Shown: positions 6,897 to 13,452 of the stretch, piece by piece
Numbering within the stretch: position 1 is the first letter of the stretch
How the letters are laid out: every line of letters begins with the position of its first letter
From: JAYZDP01 sp036337765
GTDB taxonomy: Bacteria; Acidobacteriota; Thermoanaerobaculia; Multivoradales; Multivoraceae
Reading direction: 5' to 3'
Assembly: GCA_036337765.1 (NCBI GenBank)
Contig: JAYZDP010000060.1
Span: 1-13,728, forward strand
Length of the DNA stretch: 13,728 nt
Program-made: the position numbers and the translations under genes
Notes under the pieces: model-generated
What the model was told of the DNA's origin: nothing
Seen by the model: the letters and a program-made list of their open reading frames with translations, nothing else
Databases searched by the model: none

Positions 6897-7631
6897 ATGA
6901 GATCTCTACGCGGTTCCACTCTTCCGATTCTCCTAGCCGCCACCCTGACAGGGCTCGCACCGGCCGTTGCGGCATCGGCGCAGGCGCCCGCCGGGGCCGG
7001 CGGCGACTCGCGCGGAGACAACGTCGAGGGAAACATCGGCTCGCGCGACAACACCCGCGCCTACGGAACGGTCTACGACCCAGCGGGCAAAGTCCTGGGA
7101 AAGGTGGACGTCTGGGTCATGAACGACAACGCGCCTGCGGCGCGCATGCGTCTCAAGTCTCGTCCCACGGGGAGCTATCAGGTCCGCAACGTCGGCCGCC
7201 TCTACAACCAGGACGACATCTACGGCATCGTCCTCCGGCTACGCTTCGAGGCCCCTGGCTACCGGACCGCCGAGTACATCGTGCCGGTCGAGAGGAACGA
7301 GATCGTGTGGCTCCACCCGGTCATGTGGCCGGAAGACCAGGAACCCTCGGACGACGTTCGTAGGGTCATGGTCATGGGCCGGCTACGTAACGCCAAGGGC
7401 AAGAAGATCAAGGACGGGTCCATCGTTGTGACCTCGCCCCACGATGCTAGCCTGCGCGTTGAGGTCGCGGCCGCGAAGGACGGTAGCTTCGAGGCACTGC
7501 TCTGGAATGCGCCCTCCCGGATCACCGTGCAAGCCTCCGCGGGGGCGGTCACTGGCGAGAAGAAGCTCGACGTGTCCGCAGCGACGCGCCACGACCTGGT
7601 TACGATTGTCGCCAGCAACATCACTCTCTGA
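6897..7631 (+). CDS. Exported protein with two carboxypeptidase-regulatory-like (beta-sandwich) modules
   Basis: The protein has 244 residues from ATG 6897, preceded by AAGGA with 5 nt spacing. The frame is open to 6726, but that extension lacks a site and would bury the signal peptide. Residues 1-28 form a Sec signal (LPILLAATLTGLAPAVAA, cleavage likely at ASA-QA). A polar linker is followed by AYGTVYDPAGKVLGKVDVWV (55-74) and, in a second module, VMGRLRNAKGKKIKDGSIVV (159-178). Both follow the G-x-V-x-D/N-x-x-G-x-x-(I/L)-x-x-(G/V)-x-V pattern of CarboxypepD_reg-like folds, and DGSFEALLW fits the later strand of the second. No catalytic or anchor domain is present. A secreted or periplasmic binding or structural role is inferred; the ligand is unknown. 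The gene stands alone between decayed genes, with no operon partner. Confidence 0.72.
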   Translation: MRSLRGSTLPILLAATLTGLAPAVAASAQAPAGAGGDSRGDNVEGNIGSRDNTRAYGTVYDPAGKVLGKVDVWVMNDNAPAARMRLKSRPTGSYQVRNVGRLYNQDDIYGIVLRLRFEAPGYRTAEYIVPVERNEIVWLHPVMWPEDQEPSDDVRRVMVMGRLRNAKGKKIKDGSIVVTSPHDASLRVEVAAAKDGSFEALLWNAPSRITVQASAGAVTGEKKLDVSAATRHDLVTIVASNITL

Positions 7632-7792
7632 GGCACTGTCCACTTGGTGGGGTCAGGGCCTGAAAGAGGCGCACCCCTTCTACGCTATCGATCCCGAGGA
7701 AGTCGACCTCTCATAGGTGTCGCGATATTCGGAGAAATGCGACAGCTTCAGCCGGAGCCAGTGAAGACCCGTGACCGCGATCGGATGGGAGA

Positions 7793-8219
7793 ATGACTCC
7801 GCGCACACTCGGAGTGTTCTTCATCCTGGCGTTCGGGCTGACGTGGGGAATCGCCGCTCTGCTCATCCTCCTCACAGAGCCCATCGAGGCCCTCTTCGGC
7901 GAGCTTGGATACACGAACCCGCTGTTCATCCTTGCCGTCTACTCCCCCGGTTTCGCGGGGGTCTTCCTGGTCTGGTGGCATGATGGTGCTGCGGGCGTCG
8001 TTCGCTTCTTCCAACGTCTGACAGTGGTGCGCATGCCCGCGGGATGGTGGCTCCTTCTCCTGCTCGGCATCCCTGGCGCCTTCTATCTGGGTGCCGCGAT
8101 CAAGGGCAACCTCGGTCAGCCGTTTCCCTTCTCGCCCTGGTACGGAGTTCTTCCAGCGCTCGCAGTAGCTCTCTTCATCGGACCGATCGAAGAACTCGGC
8201 TGGCGGGGCCTGGCCCTAA
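7793..8219 (+). pseudogene. CPBP-family intramembrane protease (Abi/CAAX-protease-like), truncated after motif 1
   Basis: From ATG 7793 the frame encodes hydrophobic segments (about residues 7-26, 43-62, 81-103 and 120-136) and ends with IGPIEELGWRGLALR. EELGWR is the E-E-x-x-x-R of CPBP motif 1. Intact proteins continue another 80-120 residues with the F-x-x-x-H and H-x-x-x-(N/B) motifs; here the frame becomes arginine-rich nonsense from about 8220 and stops by 8362. The protease active site is therefore incomplete, and the protein is presumably dead. The break coincides with the beginning of homology to an acetyltransferase in another frame, as expected from a deletion fusing two genes. GGGAG lies almost against the ATG, so the ribosome site is poorly spaced. 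Confidence 0.75.
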
Positions 8220-8777
8220 GACGCGGAGGAGATCCTCGCCATCTATGCACCCATCGTGCGCGAGACCGCGATCTCGTTCGAGGAGAGCCCGCCCACCGTC
8301 GAGGAGATGGCAGACAGAATCGGCGTCACCCTCGAGTCGTTTCCGTGGCTCGTCTGCGATGAAGGGCGGGTCGCTGGCTACGCCTACGCGGGCAGCTACC
8401 GCTCGCGAGGCGCCTATCGCTGGTCGGCGGAGACGACGGTGTACGTATCCGAGGACCATCGTCGCCAGGGACTCGCGGCGGCGCTGTACACGTCGCTCCT
8501 CGCCCTTCTCGAGCTCCAGGGGTTCCGCACCGCCCTGGCAGGCATCACGCAGCCGAATGAGGCCAGCGTCAGCATTCACGAGCGGCTCGGCTTCAAGCCC
8601 ATCGGCATCTTCGAGTCGGTCGGCTTCAAGCTCGGCGACTGGCGAGACGTCGGCTGGTGGCGGCGCCCACTGGGCGACTCGGCGCCCAGAGACCGCCCGC
8701 CACTCCCCCTCGCACAAGCGCGAGCCCACCGAGGCTGGCCCACCGCTCTGGCGACCGGCCAGGCGCATCTGGCCTAG
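8220..8777 (+). pseudogene. Phosphinothricin-acetyltransferase-like GNAT, missing its N-terminus
   Basis: In the frame beginning just after TAA 8217-8219 the sequence reads DAEEILAIYAPIVRETAISF, then EES. This is the standard opening of PAT/bar-like N-acetyltransferases minus roughly the first ten residues and the start codon. The rest is well preserved: PWLVCDEGRVAGYAYAG, the acetyl-CoA loop RRQGLA following TVYVSEDH, then PNEASVSIHERLGF, GFKLGDWRDVGWWRRPL. Intact members acetylate phosphinothricin, methionine sulfoximine or similar amines in the cytoplasm. The only start in frame is GTG 8256, which lacks a suitable site and would remove the first strand and part of the first helix. A GGAGGAG at 8224-8230 is simply the Glu-Glu codons. 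Loss of function is likely but residual expression from GTG cannot be excluded. The stop overlaps the converging gene within CTAG. Confidence 0.75.
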
Positions 8778-9463
8778 AAGTCTTCGGGTTCACGCCAGCG
8801 AAACAGCCACTCCCAGAAACCGTACGGGTAGGCACCACCCCGCAGCACCTTCGGATAGCGGATCAGGAGGTCAGGGGCGAGCAAGAGCAGGATCAGGCCC
8901 TCCCGATCGCCGAACCCGATCGACGCGAGCTCGCCCGACCTCAGCCCGAATCCCTGTGCGAATCCCATAGCCCCCAGTCTGATCGTCAGGAACGTCGTCG
9001 CGGCCAGGACGATCGCGATCTCGAGATAGAGCGACAGGACGGTCGCCTTCTCCTCGCTGAGCCCGTAGCGATCGGCGGTCCAGCCCTTCACCCGCCCAGG
9101 CAGGAGTCCAATCAGCGGGTAAAGAGGCACCAGGAGGGGCTCCGCGCGCCGAGCCTTGGTTAGCGCGCGCGTGTAGGCGTCGCGCCGCGCCACGTAGTCG
9201 CGGTCATACTCGATGATCCCGCCGGCCATGTCACGCAGCTCGTCCGGCCATCTCTTCAATGCGTAGTGGAAGGCCCCGTCGCGGCGCTCGCGATGGTCCA
9301 GGCAGTAACGCACGCCGGCGTGGAGAACTGCGGTGCGTCGAAACTCGCGCACCACCCAGTCGGACATGTCGGCGCGCGACACCACCACCAGTCGATCCTC
9401 ACGGATCAGGATGCGGTCGCGTCCCAGCCGCGTCCAGCCGTCTCGTGTCTCGTCGCTCGCCAC
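8774..9463 (-). CDS. Uncharacterised membrane-associated protein
   Basis: I do not recognise this 229-residue protein. The N-terminal half (1-105) is polar and charged, with many arginines and several tryptophans. Hydrophobic stretches occur at about 108-122 (EPLLVPLYPLIGLLPG), 143-165 (a convincing membrane helix, SLYLEIAIVLAATTFLTIRL) and 189-201 (GLILLLLAPDLLI). The C-terminus is aromatic-rich (YPYGFWEWLFRW). A topology with a cytoplasmic N-terminal region and two or three membrane segments is plausible. The start is taken as GTG 9463; there is no Shine-Dalgarno, and the first in-frame ATG is at codon 33, which would cut the polar region. It diverges from the hydrolase gene with 8 bp between starts and ends in a CTAG shared with the GNAT stop. 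Codon use and lack of internal stops support a real gene. Confidence 0.65.
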   Translation of the reverse strand: MASDETRDGWTRLGRDRILIREDRLVVVSRADMSDWVVREFRRTAVLHAGVRYCLDHRERRDGAFHYALKRWPDELRDMAGGIIEYDRDYVARRDAYTRALTKARRAEPLLVPLYPLIGLLPGRVKGWTADRYGLSEEKATVLSLYLEIAIVLAATTFLTIRLGAMGFAQGFGLRSGELASIGFGDREGLILLLLAPDLLIRYPKVLRGGAYPYGFWEWLFRWREPEDF

Positions 9464-9471
9464 GCCGCGAT

Positions 9472-10428
9472 ATGTTACGCGCCGTCATGATTGCCGTCCC
9501 CGACGAAGCGTCGGCCGAGTCCGCCCCGCCCCCCCCGACCAGCCACCTCGTGCCTGGAGCTGGCGCGCAGATCCACCTCCTCGACTACGGCGATCCCGGA
9601 CACCCTCCCATCGTCATGGTGCACGGCATCCGCGATCTGGCCCGCAGCCTCGAGGTCGTCGCCCGGCCTCTCGCCGGCACCTACCGGGTGCTGGCACTCG
9701 ACCTTCGCGGCCATGGCGATAGCGAGAAGACCGGTAGCTACAGCCAGCCGCTATACGTCGCGGACCTGCACGAGGTGATCGCCAACCTCGAGCTCGACGA
9801 CGTCATCCTCATCGGCCACAGCCTGGGCGGCCAGGTGGTCTGTCGCTACGCCGCCTTGTTTCCAGAACACGTCCGCGCCGTTATCTCCATCGAGGGGCTC
9901 GGACCGCCCACCTGGCCCAACGACGCCGGTGAGGACGGGCGACGGCGTGTCGCACGCGCGCGCGTCGAGATGCTCGCGCAGCTGCGAGCAGCCGGAAGGG
10001 TGATGCGCGATCTCGACGAGGCGACCGAGCGCGTCGCGCACAAACACCCAAAGCTCGACGCCGAGCGCGCGCGCGACCTCGCGGCTCACGGCACCGTGGA
10101 GGTCGACGGCGGTATCAGCTGGAAGTGGGACCCGCGAGTCCAGAGCACCTGGGCGTCGGTCACGCGGGAGGACAACGAGCAGCACTGGCAGTGGGTCGAG
10201 TGTCCGACTCTGGTCGTCACAGCGGGCCTCGCGGGCGACTTCTGGCGCCAGCGGCGCGGCATGAAAGAGGCTCCTAGAGGCGGACTCACTCCGGATGAGC
10301 TAGCTCGACGCCTGGCCTTCTTCTCACGAGCCACCCACGTCGAGATCGGCGACTCCGGGCACATGGTCCACTTCGACGCCCCGGACGAGCTCAACACCCA
10401 CATTGCTGCGTTCCTCGAGCGCGTCTGA
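9472..10428 (+). CDS. Alpha/beta-hydrolase (MhpC/epoxide-hydrolase-like superfamily)
   Basis: The protein has 318 residues counted from ATG 9472; ATG 9487 is an equally good candidate, and neither has a Shine-Dalgarno. Motifs from ATG 9472: the oxyanion-side HG at 51-52 (VMVHGI), DLRGHGDS (77-84), the nucleophile elbow GHSLGG with Ser117, a probable acid Asp256 in TAGLAGDF, and His297 in DSGHMVHFDAP. A cap region rich in charged residues (about 145-240) lies between the nucleophile and the acid. The fold hydrolyses esters, lactones, C-C bonds or epoxides; a Ser nucleophile argues for ester, lactone or C-C cleavage and against epoxide or haloalkane chemistry (Asp nucleophile). No signal peptide, so cytoplasmic. 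The TTT binding-protein gene begins 40 bp downstream on the same strand, suggesting one transcript in which the hydrolase might act on an imported compound. Confidence 0.88.
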   Translation: MLRAVMIAVPDEASAESAPPPPTSHLVPGAGAQIHLLDYGDPGHPPIVMVHGIRDLARSLEVVARPLAGTYRVLALDLRGHGDSEKTGSYSQPLYVADLHEVIANLELDDVILIGHSLGGQVVCRYAALFPEHVRAVISIEGLGPPTWPNDAGEDGRRRVARARVEMLAQLRAAGRVMRDLDEATERVAHKHPKLDAERARDLAAHGTVEVDGGISWKWDPRVQSTWASVTREDNEQHWQWVECPTLVVTAGLAGDFWRQRRGMKEAPRGGLTPDELARRLAFFSRATHVEIGDSGHMVHFDAPDELNTHIAAFLERV

Positions 10429-10468
10429 TGCTGCTCGAAGCCACCAACCGCAAGACGGTCTGGATCCG

Positions 10469-11461
10469 GTGACGGGCACCAACGGGCTGCTGTTCCTGGC
10501 GGCGCTACCGCTTCTCGTCGCCTGCGAAACACCCTCCGTCGCGCCGATGCAGGATCCGGCTGAGTCTGGCGTGCACTTCCTGATTCCCGGCGCCCCCGGC
10601 GGAGGCTGGGACGGCACCGCCCGCGGCGTCGGGGAGTCGCTGCGGCGCTCTGGGTTGGTGAGGCGCACCTCCTACGAGAACCTTTCAGGAGGTGGCGGCG
10701 GCAGAGCGCTCGCTCACCTCATCGCCACCGCCCCACGCCAGCAGTCGACCCTGATGATCGGATCGACGCCGTTTCTGATTCAGGCCCTACGGGGCCGGAA
10801 TCCACAGACCTACCGTGAGCTGACTCCTATCTGCTCGGTGATCGGCGACTATCTTTCGTTCGTCGTGCGCGACGACTCGATGGTGCGTTCGTGGGGGGAT
10901 CTGGTCGAGGGGTTCGACGAGCATCCGAGGGACTTCAAGTTCGCCGGCGGCTCAGTACTAGGAGGGCTCGATCACCTCGGCACGGCCCTAGCCATCGAGG
11001 CCGCGGGGGGCGCCCCGTCCGAGGTCCGCTACGTGCCCTACGACACCGGCGGCAAGGCGATGGCGGCGCTCCTGTCAGGAGAGACAGCGGTACTCACGAC
11101 CGGCATTGGGGAGGCGGTCGAGGCCTGGCGGGCCGGTCTGGTGCGGATCCTCGCAGTGACGTCCCCCGAGCGTGTCGCCGCGATCTCCGAAGTGCCGACC
11201 CTCCGAGAGCTCGGCACCGACGTCGAGTTCGTCAACTGGCGCGGTTTCTTCGCTGCGCCAGACCTGAAGGCCGAGAGAGTCGAGGCCTGGATCGATCTCG
11301 TCGCCCGGCTCCTCGAGACCGAAGAGTGGGAGAGCGTACGCCAGCGCAACGGCTGGGTAGAGATCTTCCATACGGGCCCTGGCTTCGCGGCCTTTCTCGG
11401 CGAACAAGAACAAGCGCTGGCTCCGTTGCTCGCACGCCTCGAGGGGGCGGGCGAGCGTTGA
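10469..11461 (+). CDS. TctC-like substrate-binding protein of a tripartite tricarboxylate transporter, predicted lipoprotein
   Basis: The protein has 330 residues from GTG 10469. The frame is open upstream, but this start yields a compact lipoprotein signal (LLFLAALPLLVAC) with lipobox LVAC and Cys19. The mature protein shows the TctC/Bug pattern: VHFLIPGAPGGGWDGTARGV (35-54) with the P-G-G-G-x-D signature, ENLSGGGGGRALAHL (70-84), FKFAGGSVLGGLDHL (156-170), YDTGGKAMAALLSGE (191-205) and a late WRGFFAAPDL (257-266). Members bind carboxylates such as citrate, tartrate, adipate or aromatic acids and deliver them to TctA/TctB. Most known members are soluble periplasmic proteins, so a lipid anchor is unusual. 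It overlaps tctB by 4 bp (TTGA) and follows the hydrolase by 40 bp. Confidence 0.88.
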   Translation: MTGTNGLLFLAALPLLVACETPSVAPMQDPAESGVHFLIPGAPGGGWDGTARGVGESLRRSGLVRRTSYENLSGGGGGRALAHLIATAPRQQSTLMIGSTPFLIQALRGRNPQTYRELTPICSVIGDYLSFVVRDDSMVRSWGDLVEGFDEHPRDFKFAGGSVLGGLDHLGTALAIEAAGGAPSEVRYVPYDTGGKAMAALLSGETAVLTTGIGEAVEAWRAGLVRILAVTSPERVAAISEVPTLRELGTDVEFVNWRGFFAAPDLKAERVEAWIDLVARLLETEEWESVRQRNGWVEIFHTGPGFAAFLGEQEQALAPLLARLEGAGER

Positions 11462-11913
11462 GCCCACAGCGAATCTCACCGCTGTGTTTTCTGGTCGGCG
11501 CCGCGGCATACGGATGGGCTGCCCTGGGTCTCGAGGCCACCACGGGGCTATCCAGCTCACGCATGGGCCCCTCGGCCTTTCCAGTCGGACTGGCGATCGT
11601 CGGCATGCTCGTGGCCGCTTGGCTCGTCGCACGGCCGGGCGCCGATGCGCCTGATCTCGGCGGTGACCATCGACGGGTCGTGCTCATCGTCGCAGTGACG
11701 ATTCTGTACGCGGTCGGCCTGCCGACTCTGGGTTTCTTCCTCTCGACCACCTTGTTCCTGGCGGCAGCTCTGGTCACGCTCGACGAGCGTCGCCCCGCGT
11801 TCGTGGCCGGCGTACCGCTCGGGACCGCGCTGGCCTCCAGCCTGCTGCTGCGCGTGCTGCTCGGTGTCTGGCTGCCAGAACCGATCCTGCGCTGGCTCGG
11901 ATTGGGACCATGA
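11458..11913 (+). CDS. TctB-like small membrane subunit of the TTT transporter
   Basis: The protein has 151 residues starting at TTG 11458, which overlaps the binding-protein TGA as TTGA; a G-rich stretch (GAGGGGGCGGG) sits 7-17 nt upstream. Four hydrophobic segments are visible at about 8-22, 40-58, 73-90 and 93-108, with a further one at 115-137, and a polar loop around 60-72 (GADAPDLGGDHRR). This is the topology of TctB proteins. Sequence is poorly conserved in the family, so the assignment leans on size, topology and position between the TctC- and TctA-like genes. TctB is thought to support TctA in the inner membrane. Its TGA overlaps the tctA ATG (ATGA). Confidence 0.85.
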   Translation: MSPQRISPLCFLVGAAAYGWAALGLEATTGLSSSRMGPSAFPVGLAIVGMLVAAWLVARPGADAPDLGGDHRRVVLIVAVTILYAVGLPTLGFFLSTTLFLAAALVTLDERRPAFVAGVPLGTALASSLLLRVLLGVWLPEPILRWLGLGP

Positions 11914-13400
11914 TCGAAGGGCTGCGAGCCGGCCTCGCCACCCTCGCCGAGCCGATCAACCTGCTGATGATCCTGCTGGGCTGCGGCGCGGGGACCTTCA
12001 TCGGCATGCTCCCAGGCCTCGGGCCGATCACGGCCATCGCTCTCTTGATCCCGCTCACCTACGGGCTGGAACCGGCCTCCTCGCTCATCCTCATGGCGGG
12101 CGTCTACTACGGTGCCGTCTTCGGCGGCTCCACGTCGTCAATCCTGCTCAATGCCCCTGGCGTCGCCGGAACCGTGGCCACCGCCTTTGATGGTCACCCG
12201 CTCGCCCGCCGCGGTCATGCCGGCAAGGCGCTGGCAATCGCCGCCTACGCATCCTTCAGCGGCGGCACCTTCGCCGCGGTGCTCCTGCTCTTCGCTGCGC
12301 CGGCCCTGGCCTCCGTCGCCCTGGGCTTCCACTCGCCGGACTACTTCGCGGTCACGGTGCTCGCGCTGACCGCGGTCTCTGCCTTCGCCGGTCGCGGCCA
12401 GCTCGCCAAGGCCCTGATGATGACCCTCTTGGGGCTCATGCTGGCCACCGTCGGTCAGGATGTCGCCTCCGACGTTCCAAGGTTCACCTTCGGCTCGATC
12501 GAACTCCTCGACGGACTCAGCTTCCTGCTTCTAGCGATGGCGACGTTCGCCATGTCGGAGGCACTGATCGGCATCCTGCATCGCGACCGCCGCGACACGA
12601 CGATCACCGCGGTCGAGGGCCTCGCCGCCCTCAGGGTCAGCCGCGCCGAGATCGCCGAGGTCGCCCCACCCATCGCCCGCTCGTCGGTCCTGGGCTTCTT
12701 CGTCGGAGTTCTGCCAGGAGCCGGCGCCACCATCGCATCGTTTCTCGCCTACGCAATGGAGCGAACGCTCGCGCCGCTACGCGCACGCGAAGACTTCGGT
12801 AAGGGCTCTCTACGCGGTCTGGCCGCACCCGAAGCGGCCAACAACGCCGCCTGCTCGGGGTCGTTCGTTCCGCTTCTCACCCTCGGCATCCCCGGCTCCG
12901 GAACGACGGCCGTCATGCTGGGAGCACTCATCTCGGCAGGTGTCCAACCCGGACCGCGTCTGCTGCTCGACCGGCCTGACGTCTTCTGGTCCGTGATCGT
13001 GTCGATGTATGTGGGAAACGTCGTGCTCCTGGTGCTGAACCTGCCGCTCATCCCCTGGCTGGCACGGCTGCTCCTAGTGCCGCGCCAGGTGCTGTCGCCG
13101 ATGATTCTCTTCTTCTCGATCATGGGCGTGTACGCGGTCTCGTTGAGCGCCTTCGACATCGTCGTCATGGTGGGCATTGCGGTCGGGGCGACGGTCCTGC
13201 GGCTGCTCGCCTACCCTCTCCCCCCGCTCGTCTTGGGCTTCGTGCTCGGCCCGATGATGGAGGAGAACCTGCGCCGCTCGATGATCCTGTACGACAACTC
13301 GCTGTCCTTCCTCTGGCAAAGGCCCACCACGTTGGTAATTCTGGTGCTGGCCATCATGGTTGGCTTGAGCCGTCTCCGGCGGCCATCGCGGTCCACTTGA
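11910..13400 (+). CDS. TctA-like large membrane subunit of the TTT transporter
   Basis: The protein has 496 residues, the usual size for TctA. Signature stretches are visible: GTFIGMLPGLGPITAIALLIPLT (28-50), YYGAVFGGSTSSILLNAPG (66-84), the second inverted half GVLPGAGATIASFLAY (266-281), PEAANNAACSGSFVPLLTLGIPGSGTTA (307-334) and LGFVLGPMMEENLRRSM (442-458). The paired LPG-x-G motifs of the two halves are the recognised transport signatures. About eleven or twelve membrane segments can be drawn. It forms the cation-driven permease of the TTT system in the inner membrane; substrate is set mainly by the TctC partner. GGGA lies 2 nt before ATG 11910, which overlaps tctB by 4 bp. No TctDE-type two-component genes lie within the window. 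Confidence 0.95.
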   Translation: MIEGLRAGLATLAEPINLLMILLGCGAGTFIGMLPGLGPITAIALLIPLTYGLEPASSLILMAGVYYGAVFGGSTSSILLNAPGVAGTVATAFDGHPLARRGHAGKALAIAAYASFSGGTFAAVLLLFAAPALASVALGFHSPDYFAVTVLALTAVSAFAGRGQLAKALMMTLLGLMLATVGQDVASDVPRFTFGSIELLDGLSFLLLAMATFAMSEALIGILHRDRRDTTITAVEGLAALRVSRAEIAEVAPPIARSSVLGFFVGVLPGAGATIASFLAYAMERTLAPLRAREDFGKGSLRGLAAPEAANNAACSGSFVPLLTLGIPGSGTTAVMLGALISAGVQPGPRLLLDRPDVFWSVIVSMYVGNVVLLVLNLPLIPWLARLLLVPRQVLSPMILFFSIMGVYAVSLSAFDIVVMVGIAVGATVLRLLAYPLPPLVLGFVLGPMMEENLRRSMILYDNSLSFLWQRPTTLVILVLAIMVGLSRLRRPSRST

Positions 13401-13426
13401 AAGACGCGCCAGGTTCTGCACCTCTT

Positions 13427-13449
13427 CTCCCCTCATTACGTAAAGGGAG
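13427..13449 (+). promoter_or_regulatory. Imperfect inverted repeat over the PadR-gene leader and ribosome site
   Basis: CTCCC (13427-13431) and GGGAG (13445-13449) are perfect complements flanking the palindrome TTACGTAA (13436-13443). GGGAG is also the Shine-Dalgarno of the PadR gene. The element could be an operator for autoregulation, a common PadR behaviour, or an RNA hairpin that hides the ribosome site. It does not match the classical PadR ATGT-N8-ACAT consensus, so I hold it loosely. Confidence 0.28.
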
Positions 13450-13452
13450 TGA

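Noticed and set aside
7646..7680. Possible terminator, GGGGT pairing with ACCCC
   Set aside because: Only five pairs, a 19-nt loop and no T-run.
7632..7716. Short frame reading GLKEAHPFYAIDPEEVDLS after the exported protein
   Set aside because: It looks protein-like but is under 30 codons, has no start of its own and continues from an antisense-like frame of the previous gene; I cannot tie it to any family.
10891..11457. Upstream extension of the TctB frame, 189 codons earlier
   Set aside because: It runs through the TctC gene in the wrong frame with Arg/Gly-rich nonsense; the TTG at 11458 starts exactly where TctB-like sequence begins.
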